Shown here piece after piece: positions 1 through 6,375 of a stretch of 8,720 nucleotides of DNA. Source of the DNA: an uncultured candidate division Zixibacteria bacterium. Its GTDB lineage: Bacteria; Zixibacteria; MSB-5A5; GN15; FEB-12. The stretch lies in NCBI GenBank assembly GCA_913009765.1, contig CAJVYT010000169.1, positions 1 to 8,720 on the forward strand. The letters are read 5' to 3'. Below the pieces are notes generated by a model, which did not search any database, was not told the DNA's origin, and saw only the letters and a program-made list of their open reading frames with translations. Both the position numbers and the translations under genes were made by a program. Positions within the stretch are counted from its first letter, which is position 1; every line of letters begins with the position of its first letter.

Positions 1-25
1 TTTTTTTGTGTTGTTTTTTTTTTTT
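1..25. other. Sequencing read-through tail (artefact)
   Basis: Almost pure T with two G interruptions, lying directly outside the end of a complete Illumina adapter. Read on the minus strand this is a poly-A-like run after the adapter. That is the usual signal when a sequencer reads past the end of a short library molecule. It should be trimmed and not treated as a genomic homopolymer. Confidence 0.9.
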
Positions 26-83
26 AATGATACGGCGACCACCGAGATCTACACTCTTTCCCTACACGACGCTCTTCCGATCT
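26..83 (+). other. Illumina P5/TruSeq universal adapter contamination
   Basis: These 58 bases match the full Illumina TruSeq universal adapter, starting AATGATACGGCGACC and ending GACGCTCTTCCGATCT, with no mismatch that I can see. There is no i5 index between the P5 part and the sequencing-primer part, which fits the older single-index design. Biological sequence begins at position 84. In the reading frame of the adjacent porin gene, the adapter adds the false tail IGRASCRERV to the protein and supplies a false stop at 49-51. Confidence 0.98.
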
Positions 84-1401
84 TATATGTATAGGCAATA
101 TCAAGGTGAATTTGATTCCAATGAATTCCGGTACCTGTTGTAAAATTATAATTTATGGCAGTAGAGGAAATTCCTGAGGTATCAACTGATGGACCGGGAA
201 TAGGTACAGCTCCAAATCCTGCTCTTATCGGAACATCACCGAAGTTAAAGGATTTAATATATTCAGAGCCAAGTCTTATAGAAAAAGAGTTATTCCAATT
301 TGGGTCAATGACTATAAAAGAATCAATATTATTACCACCCGGATTAACAGTTTGACTTACCCTATAATTCACTTTTTTACCACTAAAACCCCGGTATTCA
401 ACATCACCTGCCAACAACCAATTATCATTGACATGATATCCAATTCCGGCACCAATCATAAGCGGCATTTCATATTCATATAATATATCACGGTTGAAAA
501 TTGTATCGGTCAATGTAGGGACATTATTGATTTCATCTATTATATATAACCCTTGTTTACGATTCTCTTTAAGACTAAAAGGAGTTCTAATCGTCAAACC
601 AGCATCAAGTTTATCTCCATTATACATAAATCCAATAGTAGCATTTGCACCGGAAAATTCATTTGTATCCTCAACAATCATATTTTCAGTTAAAGTTGCA
701 AATTGTACAACGTTAACACGAAAATCATTTACTGTTGTAAAACTCTCGGAATTAAATATAGATTTGCCTGTGTAAATATTAACAGCCACTCCGAAAGAAA
801 TATTGTCACGAAAACGTGTTCCAAAAGCAAAATTCAATGAATTTAATCCGCCTTTTTGACGAACAACTTGCATAGTATTGACATCATTTGTATCATAATA
901 TGTGATAACATCAGGAACAACAGTTTGAAATTCTCTAGGAACATTTAGCCGATAACCAAATTGTTTAAAAATATTAAAGTTTCGGGTTAAATTCAGAGAA
1001 AAAACAAAGGGGTGTCCTGAAATACGAATCGGTGAGATGAAATTAAGAGCTGATAAATTGTTAAAAGAACCTGAATGATTCAATTCTGTAAAATTCGAAA
1101 TTGATTGTGTAGTGGTCACACCTTTAGGAGTCATGCTGTACCATGAAATTCCCATTGTTGTTTTATCAAGTTCATATAAACCTGCCGGATTCCAAGAACC
1201 TCCGGTCACATCGTTGGAAACACCAATAAATGCATTTCCCATACCTTTTGCCCGAGTACCACCTCCGACAAAATCAAAATCATACACATTATAACTTGTG
1301 AAAGAATTAATAGAATCAATTACATTAGTTTCACCTTGAGCATAGGTCAAAGATGCACACGCCAAAATAACAACTACAACTGCGAATAAGGATTTTTTCA
1401 T
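84..1401 (-). CDS. FadL/OmpP1-like outer-membrane porin, 3' end missing
   Basis: Likely an outer-membrane beta-barrel of the FadL/OmpP1/TodX class, which moves hydrophobic compounds such as long-chain fatty acids across the outer membrane; the substrate here is unknown. From the ATG at 1401, 439 genuine residues remain. Residues 1-21 look like a signal peptide (MKKS, a hydrophobic core, cleavage likely after LTYA). The N-terminal signature GGGTRAKGMGNAF (residues 46-58) is followed by SWNPAGL (69-75), the NPA motif of the FadL hatch region. Later come alternating amphipathic, aromatic-rich stretches, including NWLLAGDVEYRGFSG, which resembles FadL barrel strands. The start is fixed by AAGGAG at 1411-1416, nine bases upstream, and by a promoter lying inside any longer reading frame. 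The 3' end is lost: at 84 the sequence changes to adapter, so a gene caller would extend to 49 with a false tail. The barrel ends in DIAYTY, so probably only the last strand or strands are missing. The PorV/PorQ-type family is a less likely alternative. Confidence 0.85.
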
Positions 1402-1410
1402 CCTAAAAGA

Positions 1411-1416
1411 CTCCTT
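1411..1416 (-). promoter_or_regulatory. Shine-Dalgarno of the porin gene
   Basis: AAGGAG on the minus strand, nine bases before the ATG at 1401. It selects that start over the TTG at 1509, which would open a longer frame running through the promoter. Confidence 0.8.
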
Positions 1417-1480
1417 AAATATTATAAAAGCATTTTTTTCGTTTTTATATAGACGTATTAACGCCTGAAAATAAGTAAAG

Positions 1481-1509
1481 AATATATACACCTTTTTTCC
1501 TGTTGTCAA
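1481..1509 (-). promoter_or_regulatory. Sigma70-type promoter of the porin gene
   Basis: A perfect -35 box TTGACA (1509-1504) and a -10 box TATATT (1486-1481, five of six consensus bases) are separated by 17 bases. Initiation near 1474 would give an untranslated leader of about 73 nt before the ATG at 1401. The spacing and match are good enough to act without an activator, but two palindromes lie directly upstream. Confidence 0.8.
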
Positions 1510-1527
1510 ATTATTTTCCGAAATAAT
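1510..1527. repeat. Palindrome abutting the porin -35 box
   Basis: Inverted repeat ATTATTT-tccg-AAATAAT: two perfect 7-base arms around four bases, ending one base upstream of the -35 hexamer. The position suits a regulator-binding site or an A/T-rich UP-like element. A regulatory role is inference; no known operator consensus is recognised. Confidence 0.45.
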
Positions 1528-1535
1528 GCATTGAT

Positions 1536-1550
1536 TATCTCATTGAGATA
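1536..1550. repeat. 15-bp palindrome upstream of the porin promoter
   Basis: TATCTCA-t-TGAGATA: perfect 7-base arms around one central base, centred about 34 bp upstream of the -35 box. Odd-length dyads of this size are common for dimeric helix-turn-helix regulators. No matching site is seen elsewhere in the window, and no regulator gene is adjacent. Confidence 0.4.
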
Positions 1551-1594
1551 TAATAGGTTGGGTAATATTAACCGAAGTTGGGCAAAAAAAAGCC

Positions 1595-1614
1595 TTATTT
1601 ATATTTATTTATAT
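1595..1614. repeat. Two tandem copies of a 10-bp A/T repeat
   Basis: TTATTTATAT occurs twice head to tail, downstream of tRNA-Arg. On the minus strand the region gives a weak A/T stem closed by CC/GG (plus-strand 1593-1616), followed by eight U residues (1591-1584). It might therefore act as a poor intrinsic terminator for the transcript containing tRNA-Arg. The stem is too imperfect to call a terminator with confidence. Confidence 0.35.
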
Positions 1615-1639
1615 GGTTTTTTATGAAATATTAAATAAA

Positions 1640-1713
1640 TACCCCCGACAGGAATCGAACCTGTGGCACTCGGTTTAGGAAACCGATGCTCTATCCTACT
1701 GAGCTACGGGGGC
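1640..1713 (-). tRNA. tRNA-Arg (anticodon CCT)
   Basis: A 74-nt cloverleaf reads AGG codons. The acceptor arm is GCCCCCG/CGGGGGT, U8 is present, and the D stem is GCTC/GAGC. The anticodon stem TCGGT/ACCGA encloses the loop TTCCTAA, which places CCT at positions 34-36. The T arm is ACAGG-TTCGATT-CCTGT, and the discriminator base is A. CCA is not encoded (TTTA follows). Positions 1 and 72 form a G-U wobble instead of a Watson-Crick pair. It starts 29 nt after the apt stop with no terminator between, so it may be processed from the apt transcript. Confidence 0.95.
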
Positions 1714-1742
1714 AGAAAATATACTGCGAAACTCAAAAAATC

Positions 1743-2273
1743 TTATTCAGAGTCATACGAAATGAGATAATTTACATCATATTTTTTTAATTTTTCCCGC
1801 CAAGGGAGAAAATTTAAATCTATCACCGTAGAAATACCAACCACATTCGCCTGTAATCTCTCGACAAGTTTACAAACAGCCTGCATGGTGCCACCTGTTG
1901 CCAGTATATCATCAACGATGACAACCTTTTCATCAGCAGAAACTGAATCAGCATGAATTTCTATTTTGTCAGTTCCATATTCTAAAGCATATTCTTCTGA
2001 GATAGTTTCAGAAGGTAATTTACCCGGTTTTCGTGCAGGAACAAACCGAAGATTTAAACGGCTGCATAATGCTGCCCCAAAAATAAATCCACGAGATTCA
2101 ATGCAAACAAGAGTCGACGGGTTTTTCTTTATGATAAATCTTTCCATCCCCTCTAAAACTAAATTAAATCCGACAGGATTTTGTAAGAGAGTGGTAATAT
2201 CGTAAAAATTGATTCCCTGTTTTGGAAAATTTGGGACAGAACGAATATACTTCTTTATTGATTCCATACTCAT
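1743..2273 (-). CDS. apt: Adenine phosphoribosyltransferase
   Basis: Purine salvage in the cytoplasm: adenine plus PRPP gives AMP and pyrophosphate. The 176 residues match the usual bacterial length. Visible landmarks, numbered from the ATG at 2273, are FPKQGINFYDIT (16-27), ESRGFIFGA (59-67), the base-binding and flexible-loop region RKPGKLPSETISEEYALEYG (81-100), and the PRPP-binding motif VVIVDDILATGGT (117-129). The start is ambiguous. The Shine-Dalgarno-like AGCAGGT sits only two bases before this ATG but eight bases before the in-frame ATG at 2267, so translation may begin at MESIKK. It lies 8 nt downstream of the acylphosphatase gene and probably shares its transcript; tRNA-Arg follows. 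All key motifs are intact. Confidence 0.95.
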   Translation of the reverse strand: MSMESIKKYIRSVPNFPKQGINFYDITTLLQNPVGFNLVLEGMERFIIKKNPSTLVCIESRGFIFGAALCSRLNLRFVPARKPGKLPSETISEEYALEYGTDKIEIHADSVSADEKVVIVDDILATGGTMQAVCKLVERLQANVVGISTVIDLNFLPWREKLKKYDVNYLISYDSE

Positions 2274-2281
2274 GAACCTGC

Positions 2282-2560
2282 TTAATGTGTTATCTCAAAA
2301 CAATCAAACTTACCGGTGTAAGATAACCAGTTAATATTAATATGTGCAACTGCCGAACTTGGCGAACCCTCTTGCAAAAATTTAAAATACGTATTAATAG
2401 AATCCTTATCTCCCTCAACAAAAGTCACCACAGTTCTGTCAGGAAGATTTTTCACCCATCCTTTCAGATGTAGATTACGAGCTTGAATGAGACAAAAATA
2501 GCGAAAACCGACACCTTGAACGGTGCCGGTTACATTTATTTTGGCAGCAGCCAAACTCAT
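2282..2560 (-). CDS. acyP: Acylphosphatase
   Basis: A small cytoplasmic enzyme that hydrolyses acyl phosphates such as acetyl phosphate; the physiological role in bacteria is not settled. At 92 residues it has the normal family length. The signature GTVQGVGFRYF (12-22) contains the phosphate-binding Arg20, and GWVKNLPDRTV (34-44) contains the catalytic Asn38. The second motif has Arg where Gly is more usual (NLPDG becomes NLPDR), which should not affect catalysis. The start codon overlaps the stop of the upstream TIGR00725-like gene by four bases (ATGA), a typical sign of translational coupling. A standalone acylphosphatase is the clear reading, because it lacks the extra domains of HypF. Confidence 0.95.
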   Translation of the reverse strand: MSLAAAKINVTGTVQGVGFRYFCLIQARNLHLKGWVKNLPDRTVVTFVEGDKDSINTYFKFLQEGSPSSAVAHININWLSYTGKFDCFEITH

Positions 2561-3024
2561 AAATTTTCCTGTGCCATCTCCATAGCCAATTCGGCAGCTT
2601 CAAGTGCTGTTTCAACAACTTTAATTTCATCACCAAGTTTCCATGCATTCACAGAAATAAGCGGTTTCCCTGCATGTAATGCAAAAGCCATTTCTGATAA
2701 TGTTCCGTATTTACCGGGGAAAGCTATGACAGCATCGGCAGCACGTACTACTAATAAATTGCGAGCTTCGCCAAACCCAGATGGAACGACATAGTCGATA
2801 TACTCATTGGCATCATCTTTTTGATCCGATGGTAAAATCCCGATAGTAGTACCGCCTGCTTCTTTGGCACCTTTTGAGGCACCCAACATGATTCCTCCCA
2901 TACCACCGCTTACAATAACCCCATCATGTTCGGCTACATATTTTCCAACTTCGGCAGCTAAGTCCCGAAGTTTTTTGGAGCATTTCCCCGCTCCAACAAC
3001 AGCAATGACAATTTTGCGTGCCAT
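2557..3024 (-). CDS. TIGR00725/LOG-like Rossmann-fold protein
   Basis: A 155-residue nucleotide-binding-type protein related to the lysine decarboxylase-like/LOG superfamily, in the TIGR00725 subgroup. The N-terminal strand IAVVGAG (7-13) is followed by VSGGMGGIMLGASKGAKEAG (38-57). Then come ARNLLVVRAADAVIAF (87-102) and PGKYGTLSEMAFAL (103-116). The last corresponds to the PGGxGTxxE motif of LOG cytokinin-activating phosphoribohydrolases, here with Lys for the second Gly. The biochemical role of this subgroup is not established. A nucleotide or nucleoside-monophosphate substrate would fit the neighbouring apt, but that is inference. AAAGGAAG at 3031-3038 lies six bases before the ATG. The gene is first in a coupled trio with acyP and apt and follows tRNA-Pro with no evident terminator. 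Confidence 0.85.
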   Translation of the reverse strand: MARKIVIAVVGAGKCSKKLRDLAAEVGKYVAEHDGVIVSGGMGGIMLGASKGAKEAGGTTIGILPSDQKDDANEYIDYVVPSGFGEARNLLVVRAADAVIAFPGKYGTLSEMAFALHAGKPLISVNAWKLGDEIKVVETALEAAELAMEMAQENL

Positions 3025-3120
3025 TTCTGACTTCCTTTCTTTTAGCCCCTCACCCTTTTTTATTAGATTACCATTCCCATATAGACTTTAATCACCCATC
3101 CTGATAAAATCTCTTTTAAA

Positions 3121-3194
3121 TCGGGGCGACTAGATTTGAACTAGCGACCTCTTACTCCCGAAGCAAGCGCGCTACCAAGCTGCGCCACGCCCCG
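3121..3194 (-). tRNA. tRNA-Pro (anticodon CGG)
   Basis: A 74-nt cloverleaf reads CCG codons. The acceptor arm is CGGGGCG/CGCCCCG, with the C1-G72 pair typical of bacterial tRNA-Pro. The D arm is GCGC/GCGC. The anticodon stem CTTGC/GTAAG (one G-U pair) encloses the loop TTCGGGA, giving anticodon CGG with G at position 37. The T arm is GCTAG-TTCAAAT-CTAGT, and the discriminator base is A. CCA is not encoded. A strong promoter lies ten bases or so upstream of the mature 5' end. Confidence 0.96.
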
Positions 3195-3210
3195 AATTTC
3201 AAGTGTCGAT

Positions 3211-3238
3211 ATGATACGATTTTTTCTGAATTTGTCAA
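3211..3238 (-). promoter_or_regulatory. Sigma70-type promoter of tRNA-Pro
   Basis: A perfect -35 box TTGACA (3238-3233) and a -10 box TATCAT (3216-3211, five of six bases) are separated by 16 bases. Predicted initiation near 3204 leaves a leader of about ten bases before the tRNA, as expected for a tRNA gene. The same transcript may continue into the TIGR00725-acyP-apt trio. Confidence 0.8.
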
Positions 3239-3256
3239 CTCTAAAAAGTAAGAGTT
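3237..3256. repeat. Inverted repeat between surE and the tRNA-Pro promoter
   Basis: AACTCT-8 bases-AGAGTT: perfect 6-base arms just after surE and overlapping two bases of the tRNA-Pro -35 box. On the minus strand it is a weak hairpin with no U-tract. It is therefore a poor terminator for surE, but it could attenuate read-through or bind a regulator. It may also be chance. Confidence 0.3.
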
Positions 3257-3271
3257 TATTTACACTTTTCT

Positions 3272-4039
3272 CTATATTTTAATTTTTTTCTCACATAATT
3301 CAGCAAGTTTTTCGGTGTCGGTAAATTTGAGTGTTAACGGCGTTATTGAGACAAAACCGCTGTGAACTGCCTGAAAATCTGAGCCTTTTGTCATTTTCCA
3401 TTTTGGTCTTCCCCCAATCCAATAATAAGATTTGCCGCGCGGATCTGTTTTGCTGATTACGACATCCTTATAATGTCGGAATCCTAATTTGGTAAAACGG
3501 AATTCTTTATAAGGCGACCCGTTATCTTCCGGTAGATTGATATTTAAAAAAGTATGTGGCGTTAAATTAAAGGAATCATAAGCTTCTATAACTTTAGAGA
3601 CAAACTTAGCCGACCGCTCCATTGGCATCCCCGGTTCATAATTAGCCATTGAAACTGCAATAGAACAGATTTGCAGAATTGACCCTTCAATTGCTGCTGC
3701 AATAGTACCTGAATAGGTAACATCATCACCCATATTCCCGCCATGATTGATTCCCGAAATAATCATATCAGGCTTCTTCCCTTTATATAAAAGATGGATG
3801 GCAAGCATGACACAGTCTGTTGGAGTTCCATCGGTAGTATACCAATTTTTATCTATTTGAGTCATTCGCAAAGGATGATTTAATGTCAGCGAATGCGACG
3901 ATGCCGATTGTTCACGGTCGGGGGCAACAACTTTAACTGCATGTTTTTTGGATAGTTCTTTTGCTAAGGCTTTGATACCGTCAGAAAAATAACCATCGTC
4001 ATTGGTAATAAGAATTTTAAGGCTTTTTTGTTTTTTCAT
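3272..4039 (-). CDS. surE: 5'/3'-nucleotidase SurE
   Basis: A metal-dependent phosphatase acting on nucleoside monophosphates and, in some species, on short polyphosphate; cytoplasmic and linked to stationary-phase survival. The 255 residues match the family. The N-terminal motif ILITNDDG (9-16) supplies the metal-binding Asp14 and Asp15. APDREQSASSHSLTL (39-53) carries the conserved Ser (about 45). DGTPTDCV (70-77) and ISGINHGGNMGDDVTYSGT (94-112) follow, the latter with metal-ligand Asn98. The start ATGAAAAAACAAAAA has no clear Shine-Dalgarno upstream, so initiation may be weak. It is separated from nusB by 192 bases and a strong hairpin, so it is probably not part of the riboflavin operon. 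I could not identify a convincing promoter for it. Confidence 0.97.
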   Translation of the reverse strand: MKKQKSLKILITNDDGYFSDGIKALAKELSKKHAVKVVAPDREQSASSHSLTLNHPLRMTQIDKNWYTTDGTPTDCVMLAIHLLYKGKKPDMIISGINHGGNMGDDVTYSGTIAAAIEGSILQICSIAVSMANYEPGMPMERSAKFVSKVIEAYDSFNLTPHTFLNINLPEDNGSPYKEFRFTKLGFRHYKDVVISKTDPRGKSYYWIGGRPKWKMTKGSDFQAVHSGFVSITPLTLKFTDTEKLAELCEKKIKI

Positions 4040-4116
4040 AAGCTTGTAAGCTAATAGAAGAAATATCGAATGGCAAGCAGTAGTTTTTAAATGTGATTAT
4101 GAAAGTCAAAAATCAG

Positions 4117-4142
4117 GGGAATCAGCACCGCTGCTGATTCCC
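4117..4142 (-). terminator. Hairpin terminator of the riboflavin operon
   Basis: A perfect 11-base-pair stem (GGGAATCAGCA / TGCTGATTCCC) closes a 4-base loop. On the minus strand it is followed, after CTGA, by five T residues. It lies about 90 bases downstream of the nusB stop and is the first terminator-like structure after the operon. The U-tract is displaced from the stem by four bases, so termination may be incomplete. On the plus strand no T run follows. Confidence 0.65.
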
Positions 4143-4231
4143 ATAGATTAGGAAGTGTAAAGGATGTCGTGAGAAACTAAGTAAACTATCTCTTGACACT
4201 GTACATTAACAATAAAATCAATTATGACACA

Positions 4232-4657
4232 TTACTCTTGCGTCGGCTGGTTCTGTTTTTTGACAAAATTATCTAAGATGCCGTTGATGAATTTTGATGA
4301 TTTATTTGTAGAAAATTCTTTGGCAAGTTCGATAGCCTCGTTTAAAACAACTTTCACAGGAACATCTATGAAAACAGAAAGTTCTGTCATTGCCATCCGC
4401 ATAATGACTTTATCAATAAAAGCAATTCGTTCAATTTTCCAATTTTCAGCAAGTGCTGCAATATGTTCGTCAGCCCATTGGATTTTTCCAATTACTTCAT
4501 GCAAAAGTTCTAATGCAAATTTACGATGCTTCTCTTTGAGACCTTCTTTATTAGCGATAGCATCAAAAGCGTCATCTAATTCCTGCTCAGCATGTTCAGT
4601 GGCATACAGAGTCTGCAGTACCACAATACGAGCTAAATGTCTTGGAGCTTCTGACAT
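4232..4657 (-). CDS. nusB: Transcription antitermination factor NusB
   Basis: An RNA-binding, all-helical protein that pairs with NusE (ribosomal protein S10) on boxA RNA to promote antitermination, mainly of rRNA operons. At 141 residues it has the standard single-domain length. Conserved features are the N-terminal RHLARIVVLQTLYA (6-19), the helix ENWKIERIAFIDKVIMRMAMTE (71-92) and the diagnostic C-terminal NEAIELAKEFST (106-117), followed by KFINGILDNF (122-131). The stop of ribH overlaps the start by one base (TAATG), and AGG lies six bases before the ATG. Adjacency of nusB to ribH is common in bacteria, including E. coli. It is the last gene of the operon, followed by a hairpin terminator. 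Confidence 0.97.
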   Translation of the reverse strand: MSEAPRHLARIVVLQTLYATEHAEQELDDAFDAIANKEGLKEKHRKFALELLHEVIGKIQWADEHIAALAENWKIERIAFIDKVIMRMAMTELSVFIDVPVKVVLNEAIELAKEFSTNKSSKFINGILDNFVKKQNQPTQE

Positions 4658-5130
4658 TATACACCTAACGATTCATAGAGATTTATCATTTCAATAGCAG
4701 CTGCGGCGGCATCCCAGCCCTTGTTGCCTGCTTTTGTGCCGGCACGTTCGATAGCCTGTTCGATGGTATCGGTTGTGACGATTCCATAAATAACCGGTTT
4801 ACCTGAGTCGATGCCGATTTTTGCAATTCCTTTAGCGGACTCTGCTGAGATATAATCAAAATGAGGAGTGGCTCCCCGTATGATTGCCCCAAGACAGATA
4901 ACAGCATCGTTATCTTTTTTCTCAGCAAGTTTTGCTGCAACATAGGGAATTTCGAATGCCCCCGGTACATAAGCAACAGAGATTTGGGCTTCATCGGCAC
5001 CATGCCGTTTTAGACAATCAATAGCACCATCTAAAAGTTTGTCTGTTAAGAAATTATTAAAACGGCTGACAACCAATGCAAACCGTTTTCCTTTGGCATC
5101 AAGATGCCCTTCGTATTTTGTCATTGACAT
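4657..5130 (-). CDS. ribH: 6,7-dimethyl-8-ribityllumazine synthase
   Basis: The penultimate step of riboflavin synthesis: it condenses 5-amino-6-ribitylamino-uracil with 3,4-dihydroxy-2-butanone 4-phosphate. Members form pentamers or 60-subunit capsids. The 157 residues show SRFNNF (22-27), VPGAFEIP (55-62), [16 protein letters not shown] (80-95) and [20 protein letters not shown] (119-138). His90 and Arg129 correspond to the catalytic His88 and phosphate-binding Arg127 of the B. subtilis enzyme. The start at 5130 is supported by GGAG (5142-5139) with eight bases of spacing; the Met at 5124 is the alternative. Ribosomes finishing ribBA are only 15 bases away, and the stop overlaps the start of nusB. 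Confidence 0.97.
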   Translation of the reverse strand: MSMTKYEGHLDAKGKRFALVVSRFNNFLTDKLLDGAIDCLKRHGADEAQISVAYVPGAFEIPYVAAKLAEKKDNDAVICLGAIIRGATPHFDYISAESAKGIAKIGIDSGKPVIYGIVTTDTIEQAIERAGTKAGNKGWDAAAAAIEMINLYESLGV

Positions 5131-5145
5131 ATTATATACTCCAAT

Positions 5146-6375
5146 CTATTTCAAATTAAGCATGTGACCAAGTTTATCCCGTTTTGTCTCCAAGTAAAAA
5201 TAGTTGGATTCATTTGGGATTATTTCAAGCGGTACTCTCTCGGTTACTTCAAGCCCGTAACCTTTGAGTCCTATAATCTTTTTCGGATTATTTGTAATCA
5301 ATCGAATTGAAGACAATCCTAAATCGGCAAGTATTTGAGCCCCGATACCGTAATCGCGTAAATCAGCATCAAAGCCAAGCTCTTCATTTGCCTCGACTGT
5401 ATCTCTTCCCTGTTCCTGTAATTTATAGGCAAGCAGTTTGTTGGCAAGTCCTATACCCCGCCCTTCCTGACGCATATATAAAACAACGCCTTCGCCTGCT
5501 TCTTCGACCATCTGCATTGATTTTTGTAGTTGTTTACCGCAGTCACAACGACAGGAGCCAAAGACATCACCGGTCAAACACATTGAGTGAACTCGTACGA
5601 GAACATTTTTCTTACCGACAACATCACCTTTGACAAGAGCTAAATGATGATGGTCATCAATTTCGGATTTATATAAATGCAGTTGAAACTTGCCGTCATC
5701 AGTCGGCATATCGACATCGGTTACTTTTTCTACAAAACGTTCAGTTTTATATCTGTATGCAATCAAATCTTTGACCGTAATAATTTTGAGGTTATGCTTC
5801 TCAGCGAATTCGAGCAGACGAGGAACTCGTTTCATAGAGCCATCATCATCCATGATTTCACACATAACACCACTCCGTTTGAGACCGGCAAGCATTGGAA
5901 GGTCAGATGATGCTTCGGTATGTCCGGCACGAGTTAAGACACCACCTTTGAGTGCTTTGATTGGAAAGATATGCCCCGGACGACCTAGAGCTTCAGGAGT
6001 GGCGGCATCATCAACTAAAGTTTGAATAGTGATAGCTCTGTCAGAAGCAGATATACCGGTTGTGGTACCTTTTAGAGCATCAACAGAGACTGTAAATCGG
6101 GTCCCCAACCGAGCGGTATTATCAGCAACCATTGGATGTAATTTAAGTTGTTTTATACGCTCTTCAGTAAGAGAGACACAAATTAAGCCTCGCCCGTGTG
6201 TTGCAAAAAAGTTAATTGCTTCGGGAGTTACTTTTTCTGATGCCATAATAAGATCGCCTTCGTTTTCACGATCTTCATCATCGACAACAACAATAAATTC
6301 TCCTGCTTTGATAGCTTCAATTGCTTCAGGAATCCTGTTAAATAATCTATTTTTGCGTTCCATGGTGTTTACCAT
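5146..6375 (-). CDS. ribBA: Bifunctional DHBP synthase / GTP cyclohydrolase II
   Basis: Supplies both branches of riboflavin synthesis: the RibB half makes 3,4-dihydroxy-2-butanone 4-phosphate from ribulose 5-phosphate, and the RibA half opens GTP. In 409 residues, domain one (about 12-205) has DDEDRENEGD (32-41), THGRG (59-63), RPGHIFP (132-138) and RAGHTEAS (149-156). Domain two (about 210-409) has the zinc site Cys266, Cys277 and Cys279 in CLTGDVFGSCRCDCG, then RQEGRGIGL (302-310), DLRDYGIGAQIL (338-349) and TNNPKK (361-366). Cys275 is an additional cysteine inside the zinc loop. Catalytic motifs of both halves are intact, so both activities are expected. The ATG at 6375 lies inside the ribE stop region (ATGGTAA overlap). 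A second ATG at 6363, four codons in, is equally possible, and neither has a strong Shine-Dalgarno. Confidence 0.97.
   Translation of the reverse strand: MVNTMERKNRLFNRIPEAIEAIKAGEFIVVVDDEDRENEGDLIMASEKVTPEAINFFATHGRGLICVSLTEERIKQLKLHPMVADNTARLGTRFTVSVDALKGTTTGISASDRAITIQTLVDDAATPEALGRPGHIFPIKALKGGVLTRAGHTEASSDLPMLAGLKRSGVMCEIMDDDGSMKRVPRLLEFAEKHNLKIITVKDLIAYRYKTERFVEKVTDVDMPTDDGKFQLHLYKSEIDDHHHLALVKGDVVGKKNVLVRVHSMCLTGDVFGSCRCDCGKQLQKSMQMVEEAGEGVVLYMRQEGRGIGLANKLLAYKLQEQGRDTVEANEELGFDADLRDYGIGAQILADLGLSSIRLITNNPKKIIGLKGYGLEVTERVPLEIIPNESNYFYLETKRDKLGHMLNLK

Noticed and set aside
49..83. C-terminal extension of the porin to a stop at 49-51
   Set aside because: The entire segment is Illumina adapter; the residues and stop codon are artificial.
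1364..1366. Cys in the porin signal peptide (ILAC) as a lipoprotein cleavage site
   Set aside because: Leu at position -2 is a poor lipobox residue, and an FadL-type barrel with a good TYA-Q site for signal peptidase I is more consistent.
1402..1509. Longer N-terminus of the porin from a TTG at 1509
   Set aside because: It would be translated through a near-consensus promoter and would bury the signal peptide behind 36 residues; AAGGAG correctly spaced to the ATG at 1401 decides the start.
1581..1594. GGC-A8-GCC as a terminator
   Set aside because: Only a 3-bp stem with the homopolymer in the loop, not after the stem; not an intrinsic terminator.
4104..4109. TTGACT on the minus strand as a surE -35 box
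   Set aside because: It lies in the downstream tail of the riboflavin-operon terminator, and no recognisable -10 box follows at normal spacing.
4193..4198. TTGACA on the plus strand in the surE-nusB gap
   Set aside because: No acceptable -10 box at 16-18 bases, and no plus-strand gene follows.
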